This document shows, one piece after another, positions 1-12,510 of a DNA stretch of 64,000 nucleotides. The position numbers and the translations under genes were made by a program. Numbering within the stretch: position 1 is the first letter of the stretch; each line of letters opens with the position of its first letter. Source of the DNA: Cerrena zonata (Eukaryota; Basidiomycota; Agaricomycetes; Polyporales; Cerrenaceae); contig JASBNA010000025.1 in NCBI GenBank assembly GCA_038087015.1, positions 124,001-188,000 of the forward strand, given 5' to 3'. The notes under the pieces are model-generated. The model worked only from the letters and a program-made list of their open reading frames with translations. It was not told the origin of the DNA and made no database searches.

Positions 1-3000
1 ATTGCCACGACCGGCTCGCTTTCAGTCACCGCGCCGAAGATCGTCTTCTCCTCGTTCTCCGACTCATCCAGATACATCTCAGACACACTATGTCGAGAAT
101 CACCCCATCCTCAGTGGTGTGTATATTTTCCCACTGTGTGTATATCAATGCTCAAAAGATAGTGAAGGAAAACCATGTAACGCTGAGGGCACCACCTATC
201 TACCACCTAACTCGAGCCCACCTCCCCCCAATTCTCGCTTGTGTGATGACTACACACCTTTCGAGAACAGCGCGCACTTCAAAATTGCGGACTTTCTATT
301 TACGAAGGAGGAGATGAGTGGTGGGAAGACTGATGAGCTCATGGACCTATGGTATGAGTGGAACAGGCAGATCACCCCACTCGACTCAGATGTTACCCCT
401 GGTGTCCCCTTCGTAAACAAAGCAGATCTTTATACAACAATTGACTCCATTTCTTTGGGTGACATCCCCTGGCAGTCGTTCACGGTCAAGTATGCTGGAG
501 AGAAGCCAACTGGAGAGATTCCATCTTGGATGGAAAAGGAGTACATTGTCTGGTACCGATCTCCTCGCAGCGTTCTCCATAACCAGATTGGAAGTCCGGA
601 CTTCGCTCGCGACATCTGCTATACACCGCAACGTGTATTTACCAAAGACAACAAACGTAAATATAGTGACTTCATGTCTGGTGACTGGGCGTGGAAGCAA
701 GCCGACACACTTGCCACTGATCCCGAGAACACTGGCGCGACATTCTGTCCAATTATTCTTGGGAGCGACAAAACAACCGTCTCAGTGGCAACTGGCTCCA
801 ACGAATACTACCCTCTGTACATATCCAATGGTCTGGTATCAAACGGGGCACGTCGTGCACATCGAGGAGCGGTTGGTGTTCTCGCATTTTTGGCGATACC
901 CAAGAGTGTGTCAGCCTTGTTCACTACATTGAAGCTTCATGACTGATGACTCCTACTTTCCTAGCTGACCGAGAACATGCAAAGTCGAAGGCATTTCGCA
1001 AATTTCGCCGTCAACTTTTTCATGCTTCTCTCGAGTATATTCTCAAGCCTCTCAAGCCCTCGATGACTCAACCTGAGGTTGTTCAATGTGCCGATGGCCA
1101 TTTCCGTCGCATGATCTATGGACTTGGGCCATACATTGCTGATTATCCTGAGCAGGCCCTTTTGGCATGCATTGTACAGGGATGGTGTCCACAGTAAGCT
1201 CTAACAAATACCATCCGTAATCTCGTAGCGAGCTCATTGGCAATCGATAACTTTAGATGCACTGCACGGAGTGACGATCTCGATAATATCAACAACGCCG
1301 ATGTCACTCGTCGCTCTCATGAACATACAGATGCCCTACTGGAGGCATTCAATTTGAAGGAATTATGGGATGATTATGGCATTGTAGGCGATGTTGTGGT
1401 AAGTACCGACACATATGGAAAATTACAGAGTTATTACTTATTACGGTTTAACTTCGTCAGCCCTTCACTGTTGCGTTCCCTCGCGCTGACATTCATGAAC
1501 TCCTCTCGCCCGATCTCCTACATCAGGTCATTAAGGGAACGTTCAAGGACCATTTAGTGACATGGGTGGAGGAATATCTCGACTTGGTACATGGCCCCAC
1601 ACGTGCGGCTCAAATCCTCGCTGATATTGATCGACGGTAAGTCCTATTTGTTCCGAGTCAGCTTGAACATTATGTCTTGATAATGCTGCTTTCAGTATTT
1701 CAGCAGCGCCAAGCTTTCCTGGTCTGAGGCGGTTTCCCGAAGGCCGAGGGTTCAACCAATGGACAGGCGATGATTCAAAGGCTTTAATGAAGGTATCTAC
1801 TAATACTCTATACTATTAATGCCTTGATGTTCCGTTCTCACTCTATGTATGTAGGTTTATTTACCAGCAATTGCTAGTTATATACCTGCGCAAATGACCC
1901 GAACACTGTCCGCTTTCATGGACTTCTGTTACCTCGTACGACGATCAGTCATAACGGAAGACACGTTATTGGAAATACATCAAGCATTGGCTAACTTCCA
2001 TGAGGAACGAACTATCTTTGAACAGACTGGTGTCCGTGTCGGTGGGATCTCTCTTCCACGCCAGCACTCCCTTAAACACTACGAGCAGCTCATCCGTTCG
2101 TTTGGTGCCCCTAATGGACTCTGTTCTTCGATTACCGAATCGAAGCATATTGCTGCAGTTAAGAAGCCATGGCGGCGGTCTAGTCGATTTGAAGCCTTGG
2201 GACAAATGCTTGTTACTAATCAACGGCTTGACAAGCTCGCGGCTGCCCGTGTCGATTTCACTTGCCGCAATATGATCAACACAACAACCCTACCCATGCC
2301 AAGTCCATCACAATCCAAGACCACTGACGATAGTGATGACCCTATAGTGGAGGGAGAGCGTGTTCTCGGTGAAGTAAAATTGGCAAAATGCGCTAGTAGG
2401 TCGAATTGCCAATCTATTGGTTTTTTATATTAATGTCCAGCAGGTCGTGGTGTCCCGCGTAATACTGAGGAACTAGCCGCTTTCATAGGTGTTCTCCAAC
2501 TGCCATCCCTCATCCGACGCTTTCTCTTTGATCAAGTCTCTGAGGGTGATGTTGACCCTATGTCTGTGGCATTGGAAACCTGCCCGGAAGCTCCCCGTCG
2601 CATTTTCATGTACCCTTCTGCTGTGGCGACATTCTACGCTCCAAGTGACCTCTCGGGAGCTGGTGGTATGCATCGGGAACGCATCCGTGCCGTAGCATCA
2701 TGGCGCAAAGGACCACCACGGTACGACTGTGCATTTCTGGAGAAGGATACAGAACTCCCAGGATTCCGTGGCCTTCATGCCGTCCGTGTCCTTCTTTTCT
2801 TCAAATTTAGACTCGACAGGACTGAATTCCCATGCGCGCTGGTCTCATGGTTCTCACCCATCAGTGATGATCCATGTGAGGATACGGGTATGTGGATTGT
2901 CGAGCCCGATCTCGATGAACACGGTGAGCGAATGATGTCAGTAATTCACTTGGATTGCATTTTACGCGGAGCGCACTTGATCGGAGTTGCAGGTAAAGAT

Positions 3001-3102
3001 AAAATCCCCCGGAAACTACAATACAGCGATTCTTTAGATGCTTTCAAGGCATTTTATGTAAACAAATATATAGACCACCATGCCCATGAAATTGCATTCT
3101 AG
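1..3102 (+). CDS. Plavaka transposase (5' partial)
   Basis: Transposase of the Plavaka family, abundant in Agaricomycetes; it would cut and move the surrounding element in the nucleus. I recognise the family from blocks such as LGDIPWQSF, DFMSGDWAW, PIILGSDKTTVSVATG, FRKFRRQLFH, IYGLGPYIADYPEQ, DDYGIVGDV, PDLLHQVIKGTFKDHLVTW, FPEGRGFNQWTGDDSKALMK and APNGLCSSITESKH. Splicing out introns at 117-158, 906-964, 1194-1256, 1399-1460, 1637-1695, 1793-1854 and 2396-2440 gives 902 codons in one continuous frame, and every junction restores family-like sequence (for example AIPK|T|DREHAK and CPQ|CTARS). The Asp of LGSDKT, the Asp of IADYPE and the Glu of ITESKH are candidate catalytic acids, by inference. 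The start codon lies upstream of the window. No internal break is visible, so the protein may be functional. Confidence 0.9.
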
Positions 3103-3380
3103 ATTATGTACGATATGTTTGACAAGAATGATCTAAGAGAATTTCATTCGGCTAAGATGCATACAAATCTCAAGATACACCGAGATAATGACAGGCTTGT
3201 AAGACAGAGGGTACGGAACCAAGACAGTGCACTTAAGACTATGCATACTGACCAAGACAATATGATCACTAAGATTGATATAAGCATTTGCACATTTGCT
3301 GATGTTTTTCATTTGGTAGACACTTTTACTTCCTTTGTCGTTTTCCTCACATCCCACTCTGGCTATTTTCACACTTTCTC

Positions 3381-6300
3381 ATGGCTTCTCAGACGTCTAG
3401 TCCCCTTGACATAGACAGCGATGAGAATATACCCTTTATTCAAGATAATTGGATTCGAAAAAATAAAGTCTACCCAGTCGAAAATACACCCTCCTATATT
3501 GCCACTGCACACAACGAAGTATTCGAGATTCCATCAAGCCTAAAGGTTCCAATACCTGATTCCAACACCACTATTGCCACCTTTCTCGAATGCAGAATCC
3601 CCTCCCTATCATCCAACTTCATTCAGCCGAAGCTGGCCTCATGGTTCTCAGACGACCATCCCAACACACCACTTCGTGACCTCTTCAATTCTGATCGGCA
3701 TCTTCCACCTCGAGAGACTATCAAGGGACTTCTGAAAATATCGGGCCAGCAATGGTTTGATGGCCGTCGTTCGATACGCGACCCTCGTTATAACAAGGGG
3801 GCGGAAAGGTTTCCACTATCTGCCCTTTCAGTCTGGCAGATGTTGACGGACACTCGACATACCTTTGACAGCTGGAAGGTTGCACAGCATTGGGTCTTGA
3901 ACATGGGACTCCAGACACAGTCCGCTGTCACGGTGGGGTTATCTCGAGAGGTTGTCTCCCTATTTTCGCAATTAGGCTGGTCAGTACCGGTCAGACCTGG
4001 GCATGTGAGCATGGAGGCTACCGAATTTGCTAGGTTGCTTTGTTCAGGGCCTGAAACCGAACGCCGCGGTTGGCTCTCTGATGCTATCATTGACTTGATG
4101 GTAATGGTCCTGAATGAGCGACTGGGAAGTACAAGTGTCAGAGGAACCCTGATTGGTGATGTCAGAGTCATCGACGGACTCATGCGAACATCAGCTGTCA
4201 AGGACTTTGATGTAAGAAAGCGGAACAAAGACCTGTACAACATCTCCGATGCGGTCCATAAGGGTACTGTGTCGTCCCTTTACTTTCCAGTATGCGCCGG
4301 TGCTTGTCATTGGGTCATCATGCATGTGAATTTTACGGACAGTTCTGTTCAGATCGGTAAGTCAATAAAACAATTCAGTGGTGATTGAAAGCTAAAACTT
4401 AGCGTATTGCTAGGTGATAGCCACCCGAGCCTTGGATTCCAGCTAAAAAAAGAACTTGCAGCGCTTCAACAATGGTCACAGAAAGTACTTGGTAGACGGT
4501 TGGTTGTTTTGAAGTCACCGTTGCCAATTGGAACACAGAAAGACTCGATGTCTTGTGGTCTTCATGCGATCAATAGTATTGCACATCATGTCTTCGGCGA
4601 TCCGCTTCTTGAAGCCACGGGAGTTGCTGAAGACCGCCTACGATGGTTTAGTCTGCTTGTTACTAGATTTGGGGTCAGTGATCTCGAGCTCCCTATTAAA
4701 TATTAGACTTACATGCCTTCATAGCTACCACCTCAACGTCGGATCGTAATCAATGACCTCCTTAATCCTACGCAATCGGAATCCATCTCAATTACCACAC
4801 ATTACTCGCCCACAGGTCCGAGTTCCCCTATTGACCCCGGATCCCCATCTACTCCTACTTCTACACCCTCTACCCTTCCTTCGCAAGCAACGACAGACTT
4901 ACAGACGGAGATAGATGACTCAGATGTACCTCCTCAAGCCGACACTGTTGACTACAAAATTAGCATAAATCCTAAAGGCACCGAGCTTAATACATCACCA
5001 TTGTCATCATTTAAACGTCTTTTTCAACAACCAAAATTGCCATCGAAGTCCATTGGGAAACGTAAAGCACCTCAGAGTCAACAGGAAGAAGTACTACCAA
5101 AGCGCCAAAAGACAACGGAAGAGCCCAAGGTAGTCGGGACCAGCAAGTCTGCAACCTATGCACGAGATACTAGGGTACAGATTAAGGCAGGGACCTTCGC
5201 TGTTGTGAGGACAAAGCTGAGAGAGTGGCAGAAAGAGATCAAGCAGTTTGATGCCAAAGCGGAGTTCAAAGTCGACGATCCAGTTAACGTACGTTGCGGA
5301 CGATGTGGGAACTGGTACAATATGTCGGACCCATATATCACAAGGCCACACAGACGTCATTTGAATGGCAACTGTAAAGGCAATGGATCGAAATCTCTAG
5401 TCGGCATGCTTAAAGATGGCACTTGGAAGGGGAAGGCAACAGCGTCGAAGGAGGTTGAGAGTAAGGAACCATGCCCGGGACTTTCAGAACGTCAAAATCC
5501 TCTCATCCCGTTATACTGTGATAGGACAGGTGCTGTGGGAGGAGGAGCACGTTCGGTGACAAAGATCGCAGAGGAGATGTATGGAGAAGAAACTATCTTC
5601 AAGCTCCTCAGTGATCAACAGAAGATCCGTGTTAGGGAAAGGCAGAGAATTGAGCACCGGTGGCGGAACGTTCAACGCGAGCATTGAGTCTTTGCTGTTG
5701 ACTGCGAGCGCGAAGTGAAGGTCAAGACGAACACGCAAATAACCGCTGGAACATCAACGAAACATATCCCACAGCCATGCGCCTCTTGTCTCGCCGTCCT
5801 GGAAAATCCAAACTTTCAACGTGTTTTGAAAAAACCCATGCCTGAGCAAGATGACTTGAAATATTTGAACGATTTCTACAAGGATCCCGTTTTAGCTCGC
5901 CAGTTTGCCGCATCCCTTGGACTCAAGTCATTACTTGAAGACAAGACTAGCCGAAGCCCATTTGTTCAGTATGCAGTAGGTGTTGCTGAAGGGAAGTATG
6001 TCGATGATAAGATCCTGTCAGGTCTTATCCAAAGTATGGTAATGAAGCTAGAACGAGAGCGGAGTGGTAAAGGGATGCAGAACTTCAAGTGGCCGTCTGA
6101 GTATGACCACCTCCTCCATCTAATTGAGATTGAAAGTCCAAGAGCATACAAGATATTGTCTCAGTATCTTCCTGGAAGGTCACAGCGAAGTTTTGCGTAC
6201 GTAAATTAATATTTCCCCAATTTATCTTGCTCACATATATCTATTTTTTAGACAACTCCGTGCTAAAGAGCCTCACATCCCCATGACCATCACCGATGAA

Positions 6301-9092
6301 ACCTTCATCCTCGTTCGGGATCGTCTGAGAGCAGCAGGCTATTACGGTCCAGTTGCACTGAGCTGTGATGATACAAAGCTTGATTCATCTTGGCGAGTTT
6401 GTGAGGGCAAAGATAAGTCTGTATTCTTAGTTGGGGCAATTGGAGGACCCATCGCTGTTCCCACCGGCAATGCTGCCGAAGTTCAAGACATTATTGATAA
6501 ACATTCAAATGATCTCGCTACAAAGGTATGAGTAGTACTTGGTTTACTTATCGTAATGACACTTAATTAATTTTGCAATATCTTTGCTAGGTCCGCTTAT
6601 TCACAGTACAAGTTCCACTGCCTGGTGTCGCACCCATTCTGGTGTCTGCTCTTCCCATTGGCGAGTCCAATGATGCTGAGGTGCTTGTTGAATATTCCGA
6701 GGCTATAATACGTGGCCTTATTTCCCATGGTGTCCGAGTCTCATCTTACTCCTGTGATGGAACCGAGACTGAACGCAAGGTCGAACGTCTCCTTTGCAAG
6801 CGAGCTGATGATTGTGTCACATACACCATCCCCTCCCCTCACAATGCTAGTTTTACGATCACCTTGACGATTGCACTCTTCTCTGGATGCCCAGTTATCA
6901 TGCTGCAAGACTCAAAACACGGGCTGAAGACATTCCGGAACAATTTGTTCTCAGGTGCTCGTCTTCTGGTTCTTGGAAATGCAACAGCTCTTTACCGCCA
7001 CATACGCGAGCTTGCATTCCATCCTAGCTCCCCTCTATATCAACGCGATGTCGAGAAGCTTGATCGTCAAGATGATAATGCGGCAACACGTCTTTTCAGC
7101 TCACATGCACTGGAACACCTATCACATCACTTCCCCGATTTTATTGGTGAAGTTATCTACTTGTTCATCTTCGGTGAACTGATAGATGCCTACCAAAATC
7201 GTCATATATCCCTTTTCGAGCGGCTCAAGCTGGTTCTCCGCGCGCATTATTTTTTATGCATGTGGAAGACATTTCTTCAAACTGCTGGCTACCCTCAGTC
7301 ACGGTACTTCATCTCTCGCGAGGCAGCCGACATAGCCCAGATACTTATTGAAGGACTTCTTGCACTCATCTTTGTCTACCGTGACTTTTACACATCGGAT
7401 TCTGAGTGTCATCCTCTGTTGCCGTGGTTACATTCGACTGAACCTTGTGAACATGTCTTCGGCTCGGCACGTCAAATAGTCAAGGACTTTACCATGCTCG
7501 ACTTCTACTACATGGCACAAAAACTACATGTCAAAATCCGTGAAACAACTACTCTTGCCCAGTCTGCAGACCCAAGGACACGAGCAACCGGCTACAATCA
7601 CACGTACTTCGACACACGAGATATGGACTTATCTATGTTGTCAACTTTTCCCTCAGACGAGGACCTTCCAAGCATCACGATGGCGGCTATGGAGGAAGCT
7701 GAATCAATCATTGGTTTTCTCGGTCTCGCTCCCTCGTGCCTACACGAGTTTATGATCACAGCCTCCCCCTTTGATTCTGTACCCAGAAATGTCGACTTAC
7801 TAGATGAACTAGAAGATGTCAATGACGAGACTCCTGACTTCTACAATGAAGACTATCCCGAGGGTCCATCAGCAAGTGCGGAGTTACGTGATCTTTTACA
7901 GAGCCCTTTTGTAGTGGAAGCATCTGTACACACCGGATTTACACAGAAGGAGTGTTCCAGACTCACTAGTATATCATCCGCAGCTGCTGCCTTGATGATT
8001 GAAGACAGAGTCAAGGTGTAAGTTGGTTTGTATGACCCTTTCAGCCGAGCTAATTCAGCATTATATAGGGATGAACTACTTGAAGTCAATACCGAAATGG
8101 AAGACGAGGCACTTGCGGACGAGTGTGATGCAATCCGTCATGCGTTAACCGCACCGAAGTGCACGCCGGCCAAGGTTTCCGTCGAGGAATTCGATATTGA
8201 GCTCCTGGTCAAGTATCGAAAACAGCATGAGACACGTCAGGCGGCTGAGGGCGTTCGAACACAAGCAACGAAGTCTACACCATCCAACGAGGTCTCTAGT
8301 CGTCGACAGCTGATCAAAGAAATACACCAAGTCTTGAAGGCTGTCGATACTCGCCGTATTGGAACAGGCTTGGAGCGAAATGCACGGTGGAAAGGGGACG
8401 TCCATGTGGGGCCTCCGTTAACTGGTAACGCTGCAAACGCAAAGGTCGTTGCAGATGCGACATCCAAAACGGTGAGTGCTACTAATAGTTCCGGTCAATG
8501 TGCCCGGTCTAACAAAACGAAAGAATTTGACTAAACGAACCGAGTACTTCACACAAGCCAAGATCCCTGAGCTTGGTTATGTCAACACCGCCCGTGTCTC
8601 CGCAGTCAACCCACTTCGAGTTGGATCTTACGGAATGTTCTACTATGCCAATGAGAGTCGTGTTGCGATTGGAAAAGGTGCGCAAATACATCAGTGTAGT
8701 ATGATCTCTTCTGAGTCCTGACCACTTGTTTAGTGCTCGCCATGTATAAGAAGGGTGGTGGTCAAAATGGTAAACTTGGTTCCATTGAGGAAGCATCCTC
8801 TATAGGTGGAATCTCATACATTGGACTCAAGGTCTATCAACGATCCGCAGGGTCTCGTTTCCGCGAGCAAGTGACACGACTCAATACAACACGCTTCGAC
8901 TTCGTTCCGGCATTACATTTCCTCAGTGTTTTCGGAACATCACCAACACCAGATCACGCTGGGGTCCTCAGCCTTTCGGATGCTAACATTGACCTTACAC
9001 TCTATCGAACTTTAGATAATGCAGCCTCACGCGTTACCGAGGCGATCGAGCTATCTCGTCGACGAAAGAAGAAAATAGTCCCTAACCTATAG
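3381..9092 (+). CDS. Ulp1-like protease / zinc finger / DDE-like transposon protein, one internal stop
   Basis: Eight exons (3381-4356, 4414-4673, 4725-6196, 6252-6525, 6591-8017, 8069-8471, 8524-8677, 8734-9092) join in phase into 1774 residues. The N-terminal third ends in a C48/Ulp1-type cysteine protease: His310 (GACHWVIMH), Asp327 (GDSHP), Gln367 and Cys373 (GTQKDSMSCGLHAIN) match the family triad and oxyanion Gln. A low-complexity P/S/T linker follows, then CGRCGNWY..HRRHLNGNC near 602-624, a likely zinc-binding segment. Residues about 940-1280 carry CDDTKL, SYSCDGTETER, QDSKHGLKTFRNNL and STEPCEHVFG, spaced like an RNase H-fold DDE nuclease. That last reading is inference; the region belongs to a family normally left as hypothetical in Agaricomycetes. 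A TGA at 5685-5687 interrupts the frame (probably CGA to TGA, Arg expected). It lies 278 bases after the transposase gene on the same strand, so it is probably part of the same element. Confidence 0.75.
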
Positions 9093-9180
9093 CCTAATCT
9101 ATCTTTATTGTACATATTTAATGTTTCTCCATGCTTACAAGTGTCCAACCGTGACGAATTCACAGTTTCTGCTACATCTG

Positions 9181-9353
9181 GGGAATTTTTCAATAAAATA
9201 AGATTAAAAGTCAAAATTTCCCCTATATGCCGTCCGATAGTCCCCAGAAAAAATGGGCCTCCGCCAGGAGGCCGTCCGAATTCCTGAGAAATTTGGGCCC
9301 CCGAAGGTCCCGAGAGTCCCGAGATAAACACGGTCGTAGACGGACGGCATTTT
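9181..9353. repeat. Inverted repeats at right end of transposon
   Basis: Two nested inverted repeats. GGGGAATTTT near 9180 pairs with AAAATTTCCCC near 9214-9224. ATGCCGTCCG near 9226 pairs with CGGACGGCAT near 9342-9351, with a further CCGTCCGA at about 9272. This lies just past the stop of the second transposon gene, where sub-terminal or terminal repeats would be expected. The matching left end is not in the window. Confidence 0.5.
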
Positions 9354-10833
9354 GGGGTATTTTCAGGGGTCCTGTTTAGCCTGGCTACTCCCGGCGTGGG
9401 ATGTACAGCACCATAATTATGTATCGGCCGAAGACACCGAATTAATGTCCGACTCGTACTACATAGGCCAGGTTACAAATTCGGTCTCTGGTTCCTCTGC
9501 GGTTGCTCAGGGCCAGGGCAATCAGGGCACGACTGCTCGCGCGATACCTCAACCTCTACGCGTACACTCTCCTAGCTGGTCACTGCTTCTCCTATACTAT
9601 ACGTCATCGTATACTTATCTTTCCTACTCCAGGACGCATTGCGATCGCTCTCGAAGAATACTAGCCAGATTTCATTTGCTAGCTCCGGGATCCTTCAAGG
9701 TACTTTCTCTTTTAATCAGTGTTGATCAAGGGTTCTCACCAGTTCGACCCTACGCCCTACGTCCTTCATTTAGTTAACGTAGGTTCCAGATCGAAACCCA
9801 CTATGTAGCTCACGCTGAAGAACGAAGCACATCCATCCGAACTACTTACACATATCTTTGACATCTTCTACAGGCATACGAATGTCGTCATTAGGCTTAT
9901 TCATATAGCTCTTTCCGACGCCTTCCCGTTTTCTTGGCGATAATCGAATGCATCTCTGTCTGGGGAGGAAGATACTTTATTGTTCGTGGTAATAGTGACT
10001 ACGATTCAGTTGTCAATGTCGTCCTTCAACAACACCTCTCAATTAGCGCTACCGAATGAATGAAGAGCATGCCTACCCGGCTTCAATATGTCTAATGCAC
10101 AAGGGACGTGTCACCGACCAGCAACAATACTCATTTTCTGAGTGAGTATATGCTCAACCCCCGGTTCTCTTCGACAGAATAACTCATTACCACGTATCTA
10201 CACTCTAAACGCAATATTTAATTGCTTACCCCATGGCATCAGGTCTCGAAATATGTCGTGTACTTCTACTTCGGTCTGAATAATCACTTCATGTTGCCGC
10301 CCCCTACCTGGTAAATTTGAGTACATCTCCGTGTATAGGCTCCATTCCATCCCTTTGGCTGGACCCATTCGACTTGTCTGGGTTGACGTTCATCACAATC
10401 TCTTAGCTACGAGCTCAAGTCGCAGTCGCTGTATCGATTAATCCTTTTCCGTTGTAACCAACTTTACAATTTCATGGCTCACCTCTTGTACGCCACTTGT
10501 CAACACAAATGACATTGTCTCCGCCGCTCAAACCCAACTGGCATGCCACAAAGGGCATTTGAATGTCGTCTCTCTATCCACCGACAATATTCTCGTACAC
10601 CCGTCGTACTATATGACGTACGTGTGTTTCTACAACTCGCAGGGTCAAAATAAGATCTAACCACCTTGTGCTTTGGTGGCATGGACTGATGTTATATATT
10701 ACTCAACAGAGTTTATGTCCAACAAATTGGTCAATGTTGCTACTTGGACCTTGCCTCCATTTTGCGAGTTGTGTTGTCCTTGCAACACTGGCATTGAAAT
10801 CTCATTCGGAAGTCTTACCCCTGGCCATGGTCG
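9354..10833. other. Non-coding stretch between transposon and DUF6535 gene A
   Basis: Short open frames occur on both strands, but none has splice-consistent extension, family motifs or coding-like composition. I see no RNA gene. CpG is normal up to about 10,833 and then stops abruptly (see the CpG-depleted block). Confidence 0.4.
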
Positions 10834-12510
10834 ACCACCATATTGCATGTTCCTTGGCTGCCTTGGTAATCTATCATATGCTAAGATCATCTATCCTCAC
10901 CTGTTCTTACCAGTTCTTCATAGACCTCTACCATCTCTCAGTGGCTTGTACTTCCTCTGACTGGAGCCTGATATTCATGTTTGTTTTTTTGGAATCTAAT
11001 ATTGTACATATATGTACAGTGTGAAATGAAAGCAAGTGCATACATCTACAGTCTCACATTGGCAGTTTAACATTTTGCATATCCAGTGTGTATAATTTAT
11101 CTGTCAATCTGTCACTTACAGTATCCATGTTATTACTGAAAATGGTGATACTGGAGGGAGCTTTTGGTAAGTTATGAGTTGAACACAACACTAAGATGTA
11201 TTAAGCAATAATTTTAGATCCTTACAGCATTTATAAGAGATTTCTGTGATACAGACTGTACATATCCAGTTTATTTACTGGTTTATTACAACCTTGAAAA
11301 ACAGAATAGTTGTGGTTGCTTTAGGAGCAGGTAATTCTTGATGTAGGACAGTAATTTTCCTTGTTATAGCATTGGGCAGTATAAAAACAGCTCTAGATGT
11401 GATTTATACAGGTGGCAATCATACAAACAAGTATACAATCAACCTAAACCTGATTATTCTACTAAATCTGAATTAATCTTCTCAATTCTGTTACCAACTG
11501 GCCTCCAAATCCCCTATTGTCAAGATGAGTGATTGTCCATCCAACACATTGTTTATGAGAATATGTCCAAGATGTTTCACCCAGATCCTTCAAAAGCTCC
11601 ACAAGTTCATCATTCACCTCACAAATAGTGGCATGATGTCTCTCTATGACAGGTTCAGGTATAAGCCCCCACAAGATGGTGGAGAACACATCCAAGAGAG
11701 GAACTGGGTCCAGTGGGATGGCAAAACCAGACCATCTAGCATTCTGCTTGATTTGAGTGATGCAGTTAACAATTTTTTTAATATCTGACTCAGGTTCTGT
11801 TTTGTCCCAGAGGGAATCAACAAGAGCTCTGGTTGCTGCAATGAGATTGAGTACAAATTGGTCTCCTGTAAGTCCCAATCAGCAGTTATATTAATAATGA
11901 ATGAGATGAGAGCTTACCAATCCCATATTCTTTCATCTCAGTATAAGTTAACCACCAGAAGGGTTGATTATATGTTGCAGGATATTTCTGCAGAGTGTGA
12001 TGGTGGATAGAGTACATGGCGAGGATTGAAAATGCTGCTGATGTTGGACCTTTTTGGATGAGTCTGATGAAAGTTGGAAGATGTGTTCTAGGAATTGAGC
12101 GATCTATGGCAGGGTCATATATTCCAGATAATGCTAATGCCAAACAGGAATAGAGTGGTGAGAGACATGCCATGTTAGGTCCTTCATCAAAGTATATTGA
12201 TATTGACCTCTCCTCAAGTATGTTAAGTATAAAGGACACCATTCCATTTGGCATTCCTTGAGACACATCAGGTATCAAGCCATGGTATACTGGTCCTTGT
12301 TTCTCTATTGACTCTTGTGATGTGGATTTCATATCTTCAGCACTGATGGTCCCAAAGCATTCCCTGATAGTGTCATTCAGTCTCTCCCCATGTAAGAGAT
12401 CCTTTGCACACACAAGGATTGGCATGCTCAGGGAGCCTCTTTTGCATATCTGGTCTTCCTCCTGATTCTTCAACTTGTTTGGCCATTTCTCAGACCTGTG
12501 GTGAAGGTTT
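10834..12510. other. CpG-depleted block 1 (3' part of DUF6535 gene A and downstream)
   Basis: Reading base by base I find no CG dinucleotide from 10,834 to about 12,018, about 1.2 kb. Only two occur between there and about 12,510 (12,019 and about 12,100). CpG then becomes frequent again at once (several per line by 12,720-12,770). TG and CA are abundant and arginine codons in the covered exons are nearly all AGA/AGG. The block covers the last exon and most of exon 4 of gene A plus about 630 bases beyond the stop. Confidence 0.85.

Larger units (their letters stand above)
1..9353 (+). mobile_element. Plavaka-type DNA transposon, right part (left end outside window)
   Basis: Two genes on the same strand, a Plavaka transposase and a long Ulp1/zinc-finger/DDE-like gene, are followed by non-coding DNA rich in inverted repeats (9181-9353). 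That is the expected build of the right half of a large autonomous element. The left terminus is not in the window, so the terminal inverted repeats and target-site duplication cannot be matched. The right boundary near 9353 is inferred from the last inverted-repeat arm. No CACTA/TAGTG terminus is visible there. The transposase frame is open throughout what is visible, while the second gene has one nonsense codon, so the copy looks fairly young but possibly no longer fully autonomous. Confidence 0.7.

Noticed and set aside
9352..9777. Plus-strand ORF of 141 codons after the transposon
   Set aside because: No similarity; starts inside the inverted-repeat region and has no coding signature.
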